Program-made: the position numbers and the translations under genes
Shown: positions 36,913 through 46,100 of the stretch, piece after piece
Numbering within the stretch: position 1 is the stretch's first letter
How the letters are laid out: each line of letters begins with the position of its first letter
Origin: Achromobacter sp. UMC46
Lineage (GTDB): Bacteria; Pseudomonadota; Gammaproteobacteria; Burkholderiales; Burkholderiaceae_B
Length of the DNA stretch: 64,000 bases
Assembly: GCF_014170335.1 (NCBI RefSeq)
Contig: NZ_LZZS01000004.1
Span: forward strand, 248,001 to 312,000
Reading direction: 5' to 3'
Notes under the pieces: generated by a model
Database searches by the model: none
Told to the model about the DNA's origin: nothing
Seen by the model: only the letters and a program-made list of their open reading frames with translations

Positions 36913-39222
36913 TCATAAGGCGCGGGGCGAAATGGCCGGGCTTTCCCAAGCGCGGTGCGCGACGGCCGGCGCACGGTGCCGCTCGACCTGCACCAGCGCC
37001 GTCTGCGCGCTGGGCCCTTGCGCCAGCCGCGACGTGCCGATGTCGGCCGTCAACGTGTTCGGGTTGCCGTGCCGGTCCAGATCGCCGTCCGGATCCGACC
37101 AGGCGCCGGTGGCCATCACCACCACACCGGGCATCAGCCCGCTGTCGAGTTTCACGCCGGCCAGGCAGCCGCCGCGCCCGTTGAACACGCGCACCCGGTC
37201 GCCGTCCCGGATCTGCCGCGCGGCGGCATCGTCGGGATGCATGGCGATGGGTTCGCAGCCCTGTATCTTGCCCTCGCGCGACAAGGCCGCCGGATCCAGC
37301 TGGCTGTGCAAGCGGTGGCGCGGCTGATTCGTCAACAGGTGCAGCGGCCACTGGTCCGCCGCGCGGGCGCCCAGCCACTCCGACGGCGCCAGCCACACGG
37401 GATGCCCCGGGCAGTCCGCGTAGCCGAACCCGGCCACCACCTCCGAATGCAGCTCGATCTTGCCCGAAGGCGTGCGCAGCGGATGCGCCGCAGGGTCGCG
37501 CCGGAAGGCGTCGAACAACACATATTGCGTGTCGGGCGGCGGCAGTTCGGCGTATCCCCGCGCCCAGAATTCATCGAACGGCGGCAACGCCACGCCCTTC
37601 TCGGCGCAGCCCCCGCGCATGCCCTCGTACACGTGGCGGCACCAGCCCATTTCGTCGCGCCCGGCCGTGAACGCCTCGTAAAAGCCGGCCCGCCGCGCCA
37701 GCTCGGCGAAGATGTCGAAGTCGTTGCGGGCTTCGCCTTGCGGCGCCACGGCCCGGTGCATCGCGAACACATAGGGATCGCGCGTCGACCCGCCGACGTC
37801 GCAACGTTCCAGCGACGTCGTGGCCGGCAGCACGATGTCGGCGCGACGCGCCAGCGGCGTCCACCAGGATTCGTGCACGATCACCGTTTCGGGCTTGCGC
37901 CATGCCTGCCGGAAGCGGTTCTGGTCCTGATGGTGATGGAACGGATTGCCGCCCGCCCAATAGACCAGCTTCACGTCGGGATAGCGGTGCCGCGCGCCGT
38001 TGAAATCGTATTCGGCGCCCGGCGACAGCAGCATGTCCGTAATGCGCGCGACCGGAATGGCGAGCTGCGCGGGGTTCTTCGGCACCGGCACTTCGGGCCC
38101 CGGCACCTGCCGGCGCGGCTGCCCGACACCATTCAACGATGCGTGCCCGAAGGCGAAACCGCCTCCGGGCAGCCCGATCTGGCCGACCATCGCCGCCAGG
38201 CCGATCACCGCCCAATACGGTTGTTCGCCATGTTGCGCGCGTTGCAGCGACCACGCCGCCGTCAGCAGACTGCGCTGGTTCGCGATGCTGCGCGCCAGCG
38301 CGGCGATGGTCTCGGCGGGCACGCCCGTGATGCCGGCCGCCCAGCACGCGTCTTTGGGCTGGCCGTCGGCGGCGCCGGTCAAATACGCGGCCCAGGTGTC
38401 GAATCCCTTGCAATGCGTGTCCAGGAACGCCCTGTCGTAGCGATTCTCAGACAGCAGCGTGTGGGCCATCCCCAGCATCATCGCCGTGTCGGTGTTGGGC
38501 CGCACGGGTATCCAGTCCGCGGCCACGCCGTCGGGGATGTCTGCCCGCGTCGGGCTGATCACGACCAGGCGGATGCCGGCGGCCTGGGCCCGCGCGAGCC
38601 AACCCGGCAGGTTGTGCAGGCCGGCGCCGCCGGACGTCACCTGGCTGTTCTTGACCGGGATGCCGCCAAACGCCACGATGACGCGGGTATGTCCCAGCAC
38701 GCTTTCCCAATCGGTCACGTCGCCGCTGACCGGGCTGGTGGTGCCGATCACGTGCGGCAACAGGAACTGCGCCGCGCCCCAGCTGTAGTTGCCCACCTGG
38801 TCCACGCAACCGCCGCCCTGGAACAGGAAGCGCCGGATCAGGCTGCGCGCATGATGCACGCGCCCGGCCGACGACCAGCCGTAAGAGCCGCCGAAGATGC
38901 CGGCTGGGCCGGACTGCCCGCGTACCCGGGCGAGTTCCCCCGCCACCAGGTCCAGCGCGTGTTCCCATGACACTTCCACGTACTCGTCGCCTTCGCGGTC
39001 CCGGTTGCCTGCCAACCAGCCCTTGCGCACGGACGGACGCTGGATCCGCAAGGGCGAATGCAGCATCTCCGCGATCGAACCCAGCATGGCGGACGGCGCC
39101 CTATCCGCCCCGAACGGTTCGCAGGCGACGACCCGGCCCTGTTCGACCACGGCGGTGAAGGCGCCCCAGTGCGCCAGCGAGGGGTGGCGGCTGCGGGTCG
39201 GCGTGCCGGCAACTTCGGCCAT
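36913..39222 (-). CDS. bisC: BisC-type molybdopterin guanine dinucleotide oxidoreductase
   Basis: The 769-residue enzyme belongs to the DMSO/TMAO reductase branch of molybdoenzymes. It is closest in layout to cytosolic biotin/methionine sulfoxide reductase BisC: no Tat signal and no N-terminal Fe-S cysteines. SYGWSSAGRVHHA contains the serine expected to ligate molybdenum (S118). Cofactor-binding segments include WESVLGHTRVIVAFGGIPVKNSQ, WAGGNPFHHHQDQNR, HESWWTPLARRADIVLPATTSLER and LLTNQPRHRLHSQLD. The ATG at 39222 has AAGGA nearby; an upstream TTG reading to 39279 is less likely. Substrate preference within the family cannot be fixed. It follows a TetR remnant on the same strand. Confidence 0.88.
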   Translation of the reverse strand: MAEVAGTPTRSRHPSLAHWGAFTAVVEQGRVVACEPFGADRAPSAMLGSIAEMLHSPLRIQRPSVRKGWLAGNRDREGDEYVEVSWEHALDLVAGELARVRGQSGPAGIFGGSYGWSSAGRVHHARSLIRRFLFQGGGCVDQVGNYSWGAAQFLLPHVIGTTSPVSGDVTDWESVLGHTRVIVAFGGIPVKNSQVTSGGAGLHNLPGWLARAQAAGIRLVVISPTRADIPDGVAADWIPVRPNTDTAMMLGMAHTLLSENRYDRAFLDTHCKGFDTWAAYLTGAADGQPKDACWAAGITGVPAETIAALARSIANQRSLLTAAWSLQRAQHGEQPYWAVIGLAAMVGQIGLPGGGFAFGHASLNGVGQPRRQVPGPEVPVPKNPAQLAIPVARITDMLLSPGAEYDFNGARHRYPDVKLVYWAGGNPFHHHQDQNRFRQAWRKPETVIVHESWWTPLARRADIVLPATTSLERCDVGGSTRDPYVFAMHRAVAPQGEARNDFDIFAELARRAGFYEAFTAGRDEMGWCRHVYEGMRGGCAEKGVALPPFDEFWARGYAELPPPDTQYVLFDAFRRDPAAHPLRTPSGKIELHSEVVAGFGYADCPGHPVWLAPSEWLGARAADQWPLHLLTNQPRHRLHSQLDPAALSREGKIQGCEPIAMHPDDAAARQIRDGDRVRVFNGRGGCLAGVKLDSGLMPGVVVMATGAWSDPDGDLDRHGNPNTLTADIGTSRLAQGPSAQTALVQVERHRAPAVAHRAWESPAISPRAL

Positions 39223-39287
39223 GCGGAATCCTTTACGGGCGGCCCGTGCCGCATCACGGCGCGGCCGGCCCCTGAACAAGAGGCGGA

Positions 39288-39509
39288 TTATGGCAAGAAA
39301 GCCCGGCGCGCCAGCCGATCAATTCGGCATAACCACATAACCCAGACTGCTATGGGCGGCGCGCAGCCCCGCCCAGCATGCGCGAAGTAATGGTAGAACG
39401 TGCCCTTGGCCACCTTGGCCTCTTCCACGATGCTGCTGATGGTGGTGGCTTCCACGCCGTTGGCCAAAAACAGTTTTTCGGCGGCGGCCATCAGTTCCTC
39501 AAGCCGCAC
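39288..39509 (-). pseudogene. TetR-family regulator remnant (N-terminal HTH only)
   Basis: About 42 residues, RLEELMAAAEKLFLANGVEATTISSIVEEAKVAKGTFYHYF in shape, match the N-terminal helix-turn-helix of TetR regulators up to the conserved GTFYHYF. The frame then runs into 31 unrelated residues and stops. Normal TetR proteins continue for another 140 or so residues of ligand domain, of which nothing is seen in any frame before the BisC gene. The start is unclear: the frame is open upstream past 39640, with a GTG at 39509 and an ATG at 39491. It most likely results from a deletion joining the TetR gene to the region before bisC. Confidence 0.7.
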
Positions 39510-39659
39510 CTCGGCGGGTGGGTCCGAGGCGGACGCGGCTCGGAAGCCGGCTGCGGAACAACCGGCTGCGGAGCGTTGGCGCGGGTCGATCTCATTGAAG
39601 CATTCCAGGCGGCTGGCGAAGACGCCCAGTCTAAGGGAACGCGGCGCGGCGCAGGGCGG

Positions 39660-40382
39660 CTACCGGGGCGACCCGTTGATCCGGGCGTAGCTCAGCTGGT
39701 CCGCCGCGTAGCAGTCGCAGGCGGCCGATTCAAGGCCCGGGCGGTCCAGCACCGCGATGTTGCCCCGGTGGTACGCGATCAGCTTGCGTTGCTGCAACGC
39801 CGACGCCGCCACCGTGACGCCCACGCGGCGCACGCCCAGCATATGCGCCAGATACTCGTGGGTCAGGTGGAAATGGTCGGCGTGGGCGCGGTCCTGCGTC
39901 ATCAGCAGCCAGCGCGCCAGACGGCCCTCGACCAGATGGGAATGCATGCAGGCCGCCGTCTGCGCCAGTTGCTGCAGCACGACGACGGTGTAGCCGTTGA
40001 TCAACTGGCGCAACGCCTGGCTGCTGCCGAGTTCCTGCCGGAAGCGGTCTGCGCGCATGCGCAGGGCGATCCCCCCGCCCTGCACCACCACCCGCAATTG
40101 CGACGTGTCGGTGCCCAACGGCACGTCCACGCTCCACATCCCTTCGTTGCCGATCAGCCCGACTTCAAGCGACGCGCCCCGCGCCAACGGCAGAATCAGC
40201 GAGATATAGCTGCGGGTCGGGAAGTAGACGTCGCGCATGTTCCCTCCCGGTTGCAGCAGGCATTCGCCGAACGCCAGTTCCACGGCTTCGAAGCGCCCCA
40301 GCAGCCTCGCGCGTTCGGGCCCCGGCAAGGCCTGCAGCAGGCGGTTGGGCATATCGTCAAACGCGGATCGGGTAGGTGGCAC
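39660..40382 (-). CDS. Crp/Fnr-family transcription regulator (paralogue 1)
   Basis: The roughly 240-residue protein has a cNMP-type beta barrel (about 20-150; VYFPTRSYISLILPL, VGLIGNEGMWSVDVPLG) and a C-terminal Crp-type winged helix (THEYLAHMLGVRRVGVTVAASAL). The barrel lacks a recognisable cAMP phosphate-binding cassette, and the N-terminus lacks the Fnr Fe-S cysteines, so the signal is unknown. A CDCY motif sits near the C-terminus. I take the GTG at 40382 because it gives the same length as the paralogue upstream; an ATG at 40352 is the alternative and neither has a good ribosome site. It follows the paralogue by 23 bases, probably as one transcript. Confidence 0.82.
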   Translation of the reverse strand: MPPTRSAFDDMPNRLLQALPGPERARLLGRFEAVELAFGECLLQPGGNMRDVYFPTRSYISLILPLARGASLEVGLIGNEGMWSVDVPLGTDTSQLRVVVQGGGIALRMRADRFRQELGSSQALRQLINGYTVVVLQQLAQTAACMHSHLVEGRLARWLLMTQDRAHADHFHLTHEYLAHMLGVRRVGVTVAASALQQRKLIAYHRGNIAVLDRPGLESAACDCYAADQLSYARINGSPR

Positions 40383-40405
40383 GATCAGTTTCCGGTTCGC
40401 TTGGG

Positions 40406-41134
40406 TTATGCGCGGACGGCCTCGACACGCCGGCTGAGCAGACGCTCGTACTCCTGGCGGACCACGGTGTAGCACTCGCAAACACGCGCCTCAAGCCCGG
40501 GGCGATCGGTCACCAGGATATGGCCGCGGCGGTAGCGGATCAGCCCCGCCGCCTGCAAATGCCCGGCGGCCTCGGTCACCCCCTCGCGCCGCACGCCCAG
40601 CATGTTGGCGATCAGCTCCTGCGTCATCACGATCTCGCTGGATTGCAGGCGGTCCAGGCTAAGCAGCAACCAACGGCAGAGCTGCTGGTCCAGCGAGTGG
40701 TGCCGGTTGCACACGGCCGTCTGCGCCATCTGCGTCAGCAGTGCCTGGGTGTAGCGCAGCAGCAGATGCTGCATGGCGCCGCCCCGGTCGAATTCGTCTT
40801 TCAGCGCCTGCCCCTTCAATTGGTAGGCCGAGCCGGCGCTTTGCACGATGGCGCGGCTGGGCGTGGTTTCCCCGCCCATGAACAGCGAGATGCCGACGAT
40901 GCCCTCGTTGCCCACCACCGCGATCTCGGTCGACGCGCCGTCTTCCATGACGCACAGCAGCGACACGATGCTGTCTACCGGGAAGCAGACGTGCCGCATG
41001 CGCCCGCCGGGTTCGTAGAGCGCCTTGCCCAGCGGCATCGCGACGTGTTCAAGCTGCGGAAACAGGCGGTCCTGCTCGTCTGGGGGCAATGCCGCCAGCA
41101 GATGGTTCTGGGTGGGATCGTGCGAGTCAGGCAT
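40406..41134 (-). CDS. Crp/Fnr-family transcription regulator (paralogue 2)
   Basis: The 242-residue protein has the same layout as its neighbour: barrel with CFPVDSIVSLLCVMEDGASTEIAVVGNEGIVG, then winged helix TQELIANMLGVRREGVTEAAGHL, and a CECY motif near the end (RVCECYTVV). LAALPPDEQDRLFPQLEHV aligns with LQALPGPERARLLGRFEAV of the other copy, so they are tandem paralogues. Fe-S cysteines of Fnr are absent. The ATG (41134) has GGGAG five bases upstream. The 145 bases before it contain a TTACCC/GGGTAA inverted repeat (41209-41229). Regulators of this type are often linked to stress or carbon shifts, but no target is evident. Confidence 0.88.
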   Translation of the reverse strand: MPDSHDPTQNHLLAALPPDEQDRLFPQLEHVAMPLGKALYEPGGRMRHVCFPVDSIVSLLCVMEDGASTEIAVVGNEGIVGISLFMGGETTPSRAIVQSAGSAYQLKGQALKDEFDRGGAMQHLLLRYTQALLTQMAQTAVCNRHHSLDQQLCRWLLLSLDRLQSSEIVMTQELIANMLGVRREGVTEAAGHLQAAGLIRYRRGHILVTDRPGLEARVCECYTVVRQEYERLLSRRVEAVRA

Positions 41135-41208
41135 GACGGCTCCCTGCAACAAGCCTAATGCGGTCCCGCGACTCGGGCGGGCGCAATCCGAAGGCGCTCC
41201 GACAGGCC

Positions 41209-41229
41209 TTACCCGCTCGGCAAGGGTAA
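41209..41229. promoter_or_regulatory. TTACCC-N9-GGGTAA inverted repeat upstream of the Crp/Fnr pair
   Basis: A perfect 6-base inverted repeat with a 9-base spacer lies 75 bases before the Crp/Fnr paralogue 2 start and 51 bases after the pgi stop. It does not match the FNR or CRP consensus. It may be an operator; it has no T-run to make it a terminator. Confidence 0.3.
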
Positions 41230-41279
41230 TCGGCAGGCGCTTGGTGCGCTGCCGAACAGAGTGCTTCCAGGGTAGCGCA

Positions 41280-42935
41280 CTATTGCTCTGCCCCCCGATT
41301 TGCCTTTCCCGTCCTGGCGTCCAGGTATTTCTGCATCAGTGCCCGCGTGGAACTGTCATGGTTCTGCATGCCCGTCATGCCGGCATCCAATTCGTGGACG
41401 ATGCGCAGCGCCAGCGTCTTGCCCAATTCCACGCCCCATTGGTCAAAGGAATCGATGTTCCAGACCGCCCCTTGCGTAAAGGCGCTGTGTTCATACATCG
41501 CCACCAGCGCACCCAGCGCGCGCGGGGTCAACCGGGCGGATATCAGCGTATTGCTGGGACGGTTGCCTTCGACGTGCCGGTGGGGCGCGGCCGCCGCGTC
41601 ATCCACCAATGCCTGACCGAAGGCCAGGGCCTCGGCCTGCGCGAACATGTTGGCCAGCAGCTCTTCATGCTGACGCGGCAAGGCCGCGAGCGGCATCAGG
41701 AATCCGATGAAATCGCAGGGCACCATCTGGCTGCCCTGGTGCAGCAACTGATGGAAGGAGTGCTGGCCGTTCGTGCCGCAAGCGCCCCAGTACACGGGGC
41801 TGGTGTGCCCCCCCACAGGCGCGCCCGCCTGGGTCACGGACTTGCCGTTGCTTTCCATCATCAACTGCTGCACATAGGCCGGAAAGCGCCGCAGATGGTG
41901 TTCATAAGGCAGGACGGCGGCCGTTCGCGCGCCCAGGCAGTTGTTGTTCCAGATCGCCATCAACCCATGGATGACCGGCAGGTTCCGCTCGAGTGGCGCG
42001 CTGCGGAAATGGGTATCCATATCGTGGCAACCGGCCAGCATGTCGTTGAAAGCATCAGGCCCGGTCGCCACCATCAGCGCCAGACCCATGGCCGAGCATA
42101 GGGAATAGCGTCCGTTGACCCAGTCCCAGATGTCCAGTACTCGGTCCGGCGCGATGCCCGATCGGATCGCGGCCTCGCGATTGCCCGTGACCGCCACGAA
42201 GTGCGCCTGCAACGCGTCTTCGTCCGGCAGCGCCTGCATGCACCAGGCCCGTGCCGCCGCGGCATTGTGCCGGGTTTCCGACGTCTGCCAGCTTTTTGAA
42301 CAGACGATGAATAGCGTTTCACGCGGGTCCAGGCCCTGCGTGCCCTGCGCGAAATCCGCGCCGTCCACGTTCGACACGAACCGCACCCGCAAGCCGGGCT
42401 GGGCGTACTGTTCAAGCGCCGCGCAGGCCATCTCCACGCCGATCGCCGATCCGCCGATGCCCAGGTTGATGACGTTCCGGATGGGGACGCCGGTGCCGCC
42501 CAGGCAGGCGCCGCCGCGCAATTGCACGGCCAGTGCCGCCATGCGCCGCAATGTCTTATGCACAGTCGGCACGACATCGCGGCCGTCTACCTGCACCGCT
42601 TCCCCGGCAGGCATGCGCAAAGCGACGTGCAGCGCCGCCCGCCCTTCGCTGGCATTGATGGCGTCACCCTGGAACATGGCGTCGATCCGCGCCGGCAGCC
42701 GGCATTCCTTGGCCAGTTGCGCTAAAAGCTGCAAGGTTCGAGGGGTGACCCGATTCTTGGAATAGTCCAGGTACCAGCCGGCCGCCTCCAGCGTCAGGCG
42801 CGTCCCCCGCGTGGGGTCTTCTATGAAGAGTTGCCGCAGGTTGACCGGGCGCAGTTCTTCCAGATGGCCTGCCAGTGCCTGCCAGGCGTGCGCGTGAAGC
42901 TGTGCGGCGTGCGGCCCCGATTCCTGCATTTCCAT
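41280..42935 (-). CDS. pgi: Glucose-6-phosphate isomerase
   Basis: Pgi (551 residues) interconverts glucose-6-phosphate and fructose-6-phosphate. Family landmarks are intact: DYSKNRVTPRTL, NASEGRAALHVALR, NLGIGGSAIG, WDWVNGRYSLCSAMGL, the catalytic Glu in MESNGK (E361), the His in QHEELLANMFAQ and the Lys in SFDQWGVELGK. The usually invariant WGEPGTNGQH reads WGACGTNGQH here, which is unusual but does not remove the catalytic base. The ATG at 42935 has GGAGG nine bases upstream; an ATG at 42956 lacks one. It is divergent from the cyclic-glucan synthase and supplies hexose phosphate for glucan synthesis. Confidence 0.95.
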   Translation of the reverse strand: MEMQESGPHAAQLHAHAWQALAGHLEELRPVNLRQLFIEDPTRGTRLTLEAAGWYLDYSKNRVTPRTLQLLAQLAKECRLPARIDAMFQGDAINASEGRAALHVALRMPAGEAVQVDGRDVVPTVHKTLRRMAALAVQLRGGACLGGTGVPIRNVINLGIGGSAIGVEMACAALEQYAQPGLRVRFVSNVDGADFAQGTQGLDPRETLFIVCSKSWQTSETRHNAAAARAWCMQALPDEDALQAHFVAVTGNREAAIRSGIAPDRVLDIWDWVNGRYSLCSAMGLALMVATGPDAFNDMLAGCHDMDTHFRSAPLERNLPVIHGLMAIWNNNCLGARTAAVLPYEHHLRRFPAYVQQLMMESNGKSVTQAGAPVGGHTSPVYWGACGTNGQHSFHQLLHQGSQMVPCDFIGFLMPLAALPRQHEELLANMFAQAEALAFGQALVDDAAAAPHRHVEGNRPSNTLISARLTPRALGALVAMYEHSAFTQGAVWNIDSFDQWGVELGKTLALRIVHELDAGMTGMQNHDSSTRALMQKYLDARTGKANRGAEQ

Positions 42936-43058
42936 CGACTTGCACCTCCAACCCATCCGTCGGCCTGCACAAGGACATCGCGCGTTGCGTCGCGATGCCG
43001 TCAGGCTCGCGATGGTTATGGCACACCCCGCGACCGCCGTCCGTGCGGTAACGCACAG

Positions 43059-43074
43059 AGCCGGCGCGCCGGCT
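43059..43074. promoter_or_regulatory. 16-base perfect palindrome in the pgi-ndvB intergenic region
   Basis: AGCCGGCGCGCCGGCT is fully self-complementary and lies 76 bases before the ndvB start. It can be a dimer-binding site in DNA, or a 6-base-stem hairpin in RNA. Function is not known. Confidence 0.35.
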
Positions 43075-43094
43075 TGGTCACTCTATAGGCGAGA

Positions 43095-43114
43095 CGCCGC
43101 CAGCCCTGGCGGCG
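43095..43114 (+). promoter_or_regulatory. 9-base inverted repeat in the ndvB leader
   Basis: CGCCGCCAG and CTGGCGGCG are perfect complements around CC, 35 bases before the ndvB ATG. In RNA it would form a 7-8 base stem close to the ribosome site, so it could affect translation. Confidence 0.35.
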
Positions 43115-43149
43115 CCGCTGCCTGATGGACCACACATGACGCAGGTTCG

Positions 43150-46100
43150 ATGAAACCCATAAATTGGCCTTCCCTGGAGGCCGCCCCCGAATGGATCGAC
43201 CTGTTCGCACGCAGCAAACCCTCGCTGAGTTCAGCCGAAAGCGAGCCGCCGCTGCGTGCCGAACTGTTCAATGCCCTGCAGATGGAGGCGCACGGCCAGG
43301 CACTGGCGCATGCGCACGCGCTGGGCGCCTTTGGCGCGCATGACCACCTGCTGCCGCGGCTGACCGAGAACCAGACGCTGCTGGCGCAGGCCTGCGCGCT
43401 GCTGACCGAATCAATGCAGCAAAGCCGGCAGATCACCCCGGCCGACGAATGGCTGCTGGACAATTTCTACCTGATCGAAGAACAGATCCGGCTGGCCAAG
43501 CGGCACTTGCCCAAGGGCTATAGCCGCAGCCTGCCCAAGTTGGCGGCGGGCCCGTCTAACGGGCTGCCGCGCGTGTACGACATCGCGCTGGAGATGATTT
43601 CACATAGCGACGCGCGGATCGATGCCGACGGGATCAGCGCATTCGTGGCCGCCTATCAGCGGATAGAACCCCTGCAACTGGGCGAACTCTGGGCCATCCC
43701 CATCATGATGCGCCTGGCCTTGATCGAAAACCTGCGGCGCGTGGCGATCCGGCTGGCCTACGCGAACATGAATCGCGGCTTGGCGGACACCTGGGCGGAC
43801 GCGATGCGCAAGGCCGCACAGGACGACCCCACCAGCCTGATCCTGGTGATTGCCAACATGGCGCGCTCGAATCCGCCGGTGGACGGCGCCTTCGTCGCCG
43901 AACTGGCCCGCCGGCTGCAAGGCCACGGCCCGGCGCTGGCGTTGCCCTTGACCTGGTTCGAGCAACGCCTTGCCCAGTCCAACCTCACCATCGAACAAAT
44001 GGTGGTGGCCGAAAACCAGCAGCAGGCGGCCGACCAGGTATCCATCAGCAACAGCATCGGCAGCCTGCGGGCGCTGTCGAAGACGAACTGGAATGAATTC
44101 GTCGAAGCCATCAGCCTCGTGGATCGGTCCTTGCGCCAGGATCCGGCGGGTGTCTACGCAAACATGGACTTCCCCACCCGCGACCGCTACCGCCATCGCG
44201 TGGAACGGCTGGCCCGGAAATCCGATGCCTCCGAGATCGAGCTGGCCGCCATGGCCATCGACCTGGCCCGCGCGGCGGTGGACGACGCAGACCCCCGCAG
44301 ACGGCACGTCGGCTTCTACCTGATCGATCAGGGCCTGGCTGACTTGGTGAAACAGGCCAAGGTCAGGCCGAGCCTGACGGACAGGTTGGCGCGTTTGTCG
44401 CCCGGCTTGGCGCTGGCAGGCTACGCCGGCGCGATTGTCTTGTTGACGGGCTCCCTGTCCGCCTTGCTGGTGGCCGCGGCCCGGTCCGCCGGCGCCGGGC
44501 CCTGGCCCCTGGCCGCGCTTGCCCTGCTGTCGGTGATCGGCACCAGCCACCTGTCCGTGGCCATCATCAACTGGGCGCTGACCTGGCTGGTGCGCCCGCA
44601 GCGCCTGCCGCGGATGGATTACGCAAAACGCATCCCCGATTCCGCACGCTGCCTCGTCGCCGTACCCTCCATGCTGATCGATGCCGATGACGGCGAACAG
44701 CTTGCCGAATCGTTGGAGATCCGGTTCCTGGCGAACCCGGGCGGTAACCTGAGCTTCTGCCTGTTGACGGATTTTGCGGACGCGGCCGCGGAACACCTGC
44801 CGGCGGACGCACTACTGCTGGAGCGCGCCAAGGCGCATGTCCAGGCGCTGAACCATAAGTACCGGCGCCTGGGCCGCAGCCCCTTTTACCTCTTGCACCG
44901 CCCGCGCCGATGGAACCCCCGCGAACGGGTGTGGATGGGCCAGGAACGCAAGCGCGGCAAGCTCGCCGACCTGAATGGCCTGCTCCGCGGCCAAGGCGCG
45001 GGCGCGTTTTCCTGCGTGGTCGGAGACCTTGAATCCTTGGCCGGCGTGAAGTACGTCATCACGCTGGACACCGACACCGAATTGCCGCGAGAAAGCGCCT
45101 GGAAGCTCATCGGCGCCATGGCGCATCCGTTGAACCAGGCCCAGTTCGATCCCGCCCGCCGCCGCGTGACGCGGGGCTACGGCATCCTGCAACCGCGCGT
45201 GGCGGTCAATCTGGCCGACCTGGCCGCCTCGGCGTATGCGCGCCTGAACGGCGGCGACGCCGGCATCGACCCCTACACGAACACCGTCTCTGACGTCTAT
45301 CAGGACATCTTCAAGGAAGGGTCCTTCATCGGCAAGGGCATCTATGACGTCGATGCCTTTGAAGCCGCGCTGAAAGACTGCTTTCCGAACAACCGCGTGC
45401 TTAGTCATGACCTGCTGGAGGGCTGCTACGCCCGCTCCGGCCTGCTAAGCGACGTGCAATTGTTTGAAGGCCACCCCGCACGCTACGCGGCCGACGTCAG
45501 CCGCCGCCACCGCTGGGTTCGCGGCGACTGGCAGTTGCTGGGCTGGCTGATCGGCCGGCCACCCCGCCCCCCCGGCACCACCGGCGGCCCGGTTCTGCCG
45601 TGGCTGGCGCGCTGCAAGATTCTGGACAATTTGCGGCGCAGCCTGGTGCCGCCCAGTCTGGTGCTGCTGATGGCGCTGGGCTGGATATTCCTGCCGCACC
45701 CCTGGTTGTGGACGGGAGTCGGCTTGTTGGTCGTGTTCCTGCCCGCCCTGTTCGCCTCGGCCCTGGGCGCGGTCAGAAAGGGGGAAGACGTGATGCTGGC
45801 GCAGCATCTGGTGGGTTGGGCGCCGTCGACGCTGCGGCAGTTCAGCCGGGCGGCATTCGCGTTCAGTGCGGTGGCGCACGAGGCGCTCTACCACCTGGAC
45901 GCCATTTGCCGCACGCTATACCGGCTGACGGTATCGCGCCGCCGCCTGCTGGAATGGAAGCCGTCCAGCGTCACCAACCGGGATGGCGCGGCGCGAGCCG
46001 GCCCGTTGTTGCTGTCCGTGTGGGGTTCTCCGCTGCTGGCGCTGGCGATCGGCGCCTGCGTGTTGCGCTGGAACCCGTCGGCCTGGGCCGCGGCATTGCC

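Noticed and set aside
39540..39640. Coding extension of the TetR remnant upstream of the GTG at 39509
   Set aside because: The frame is open but has no ATG, contains a CCGGCTGCGGA direct repeat and no similarity to a TetR N-terminus.
41209..41229. FNR/CRP box before the Crp/Fnr genes
   Set aside because: TTACCC-N9-GGGTAA matches neither TTGAT-N4-ATCAA nor TGTGA-N6-TCACA, so only a generic inverted repeat is recorded.
41280..42935. Loss of the catalytic base in Pgi because WGEP reads WGAC
   Set aside because: The catalytic Glu of Pgi is the one in MESNGK, which is present (E361). The loop change is odd but does not imply inactivity.
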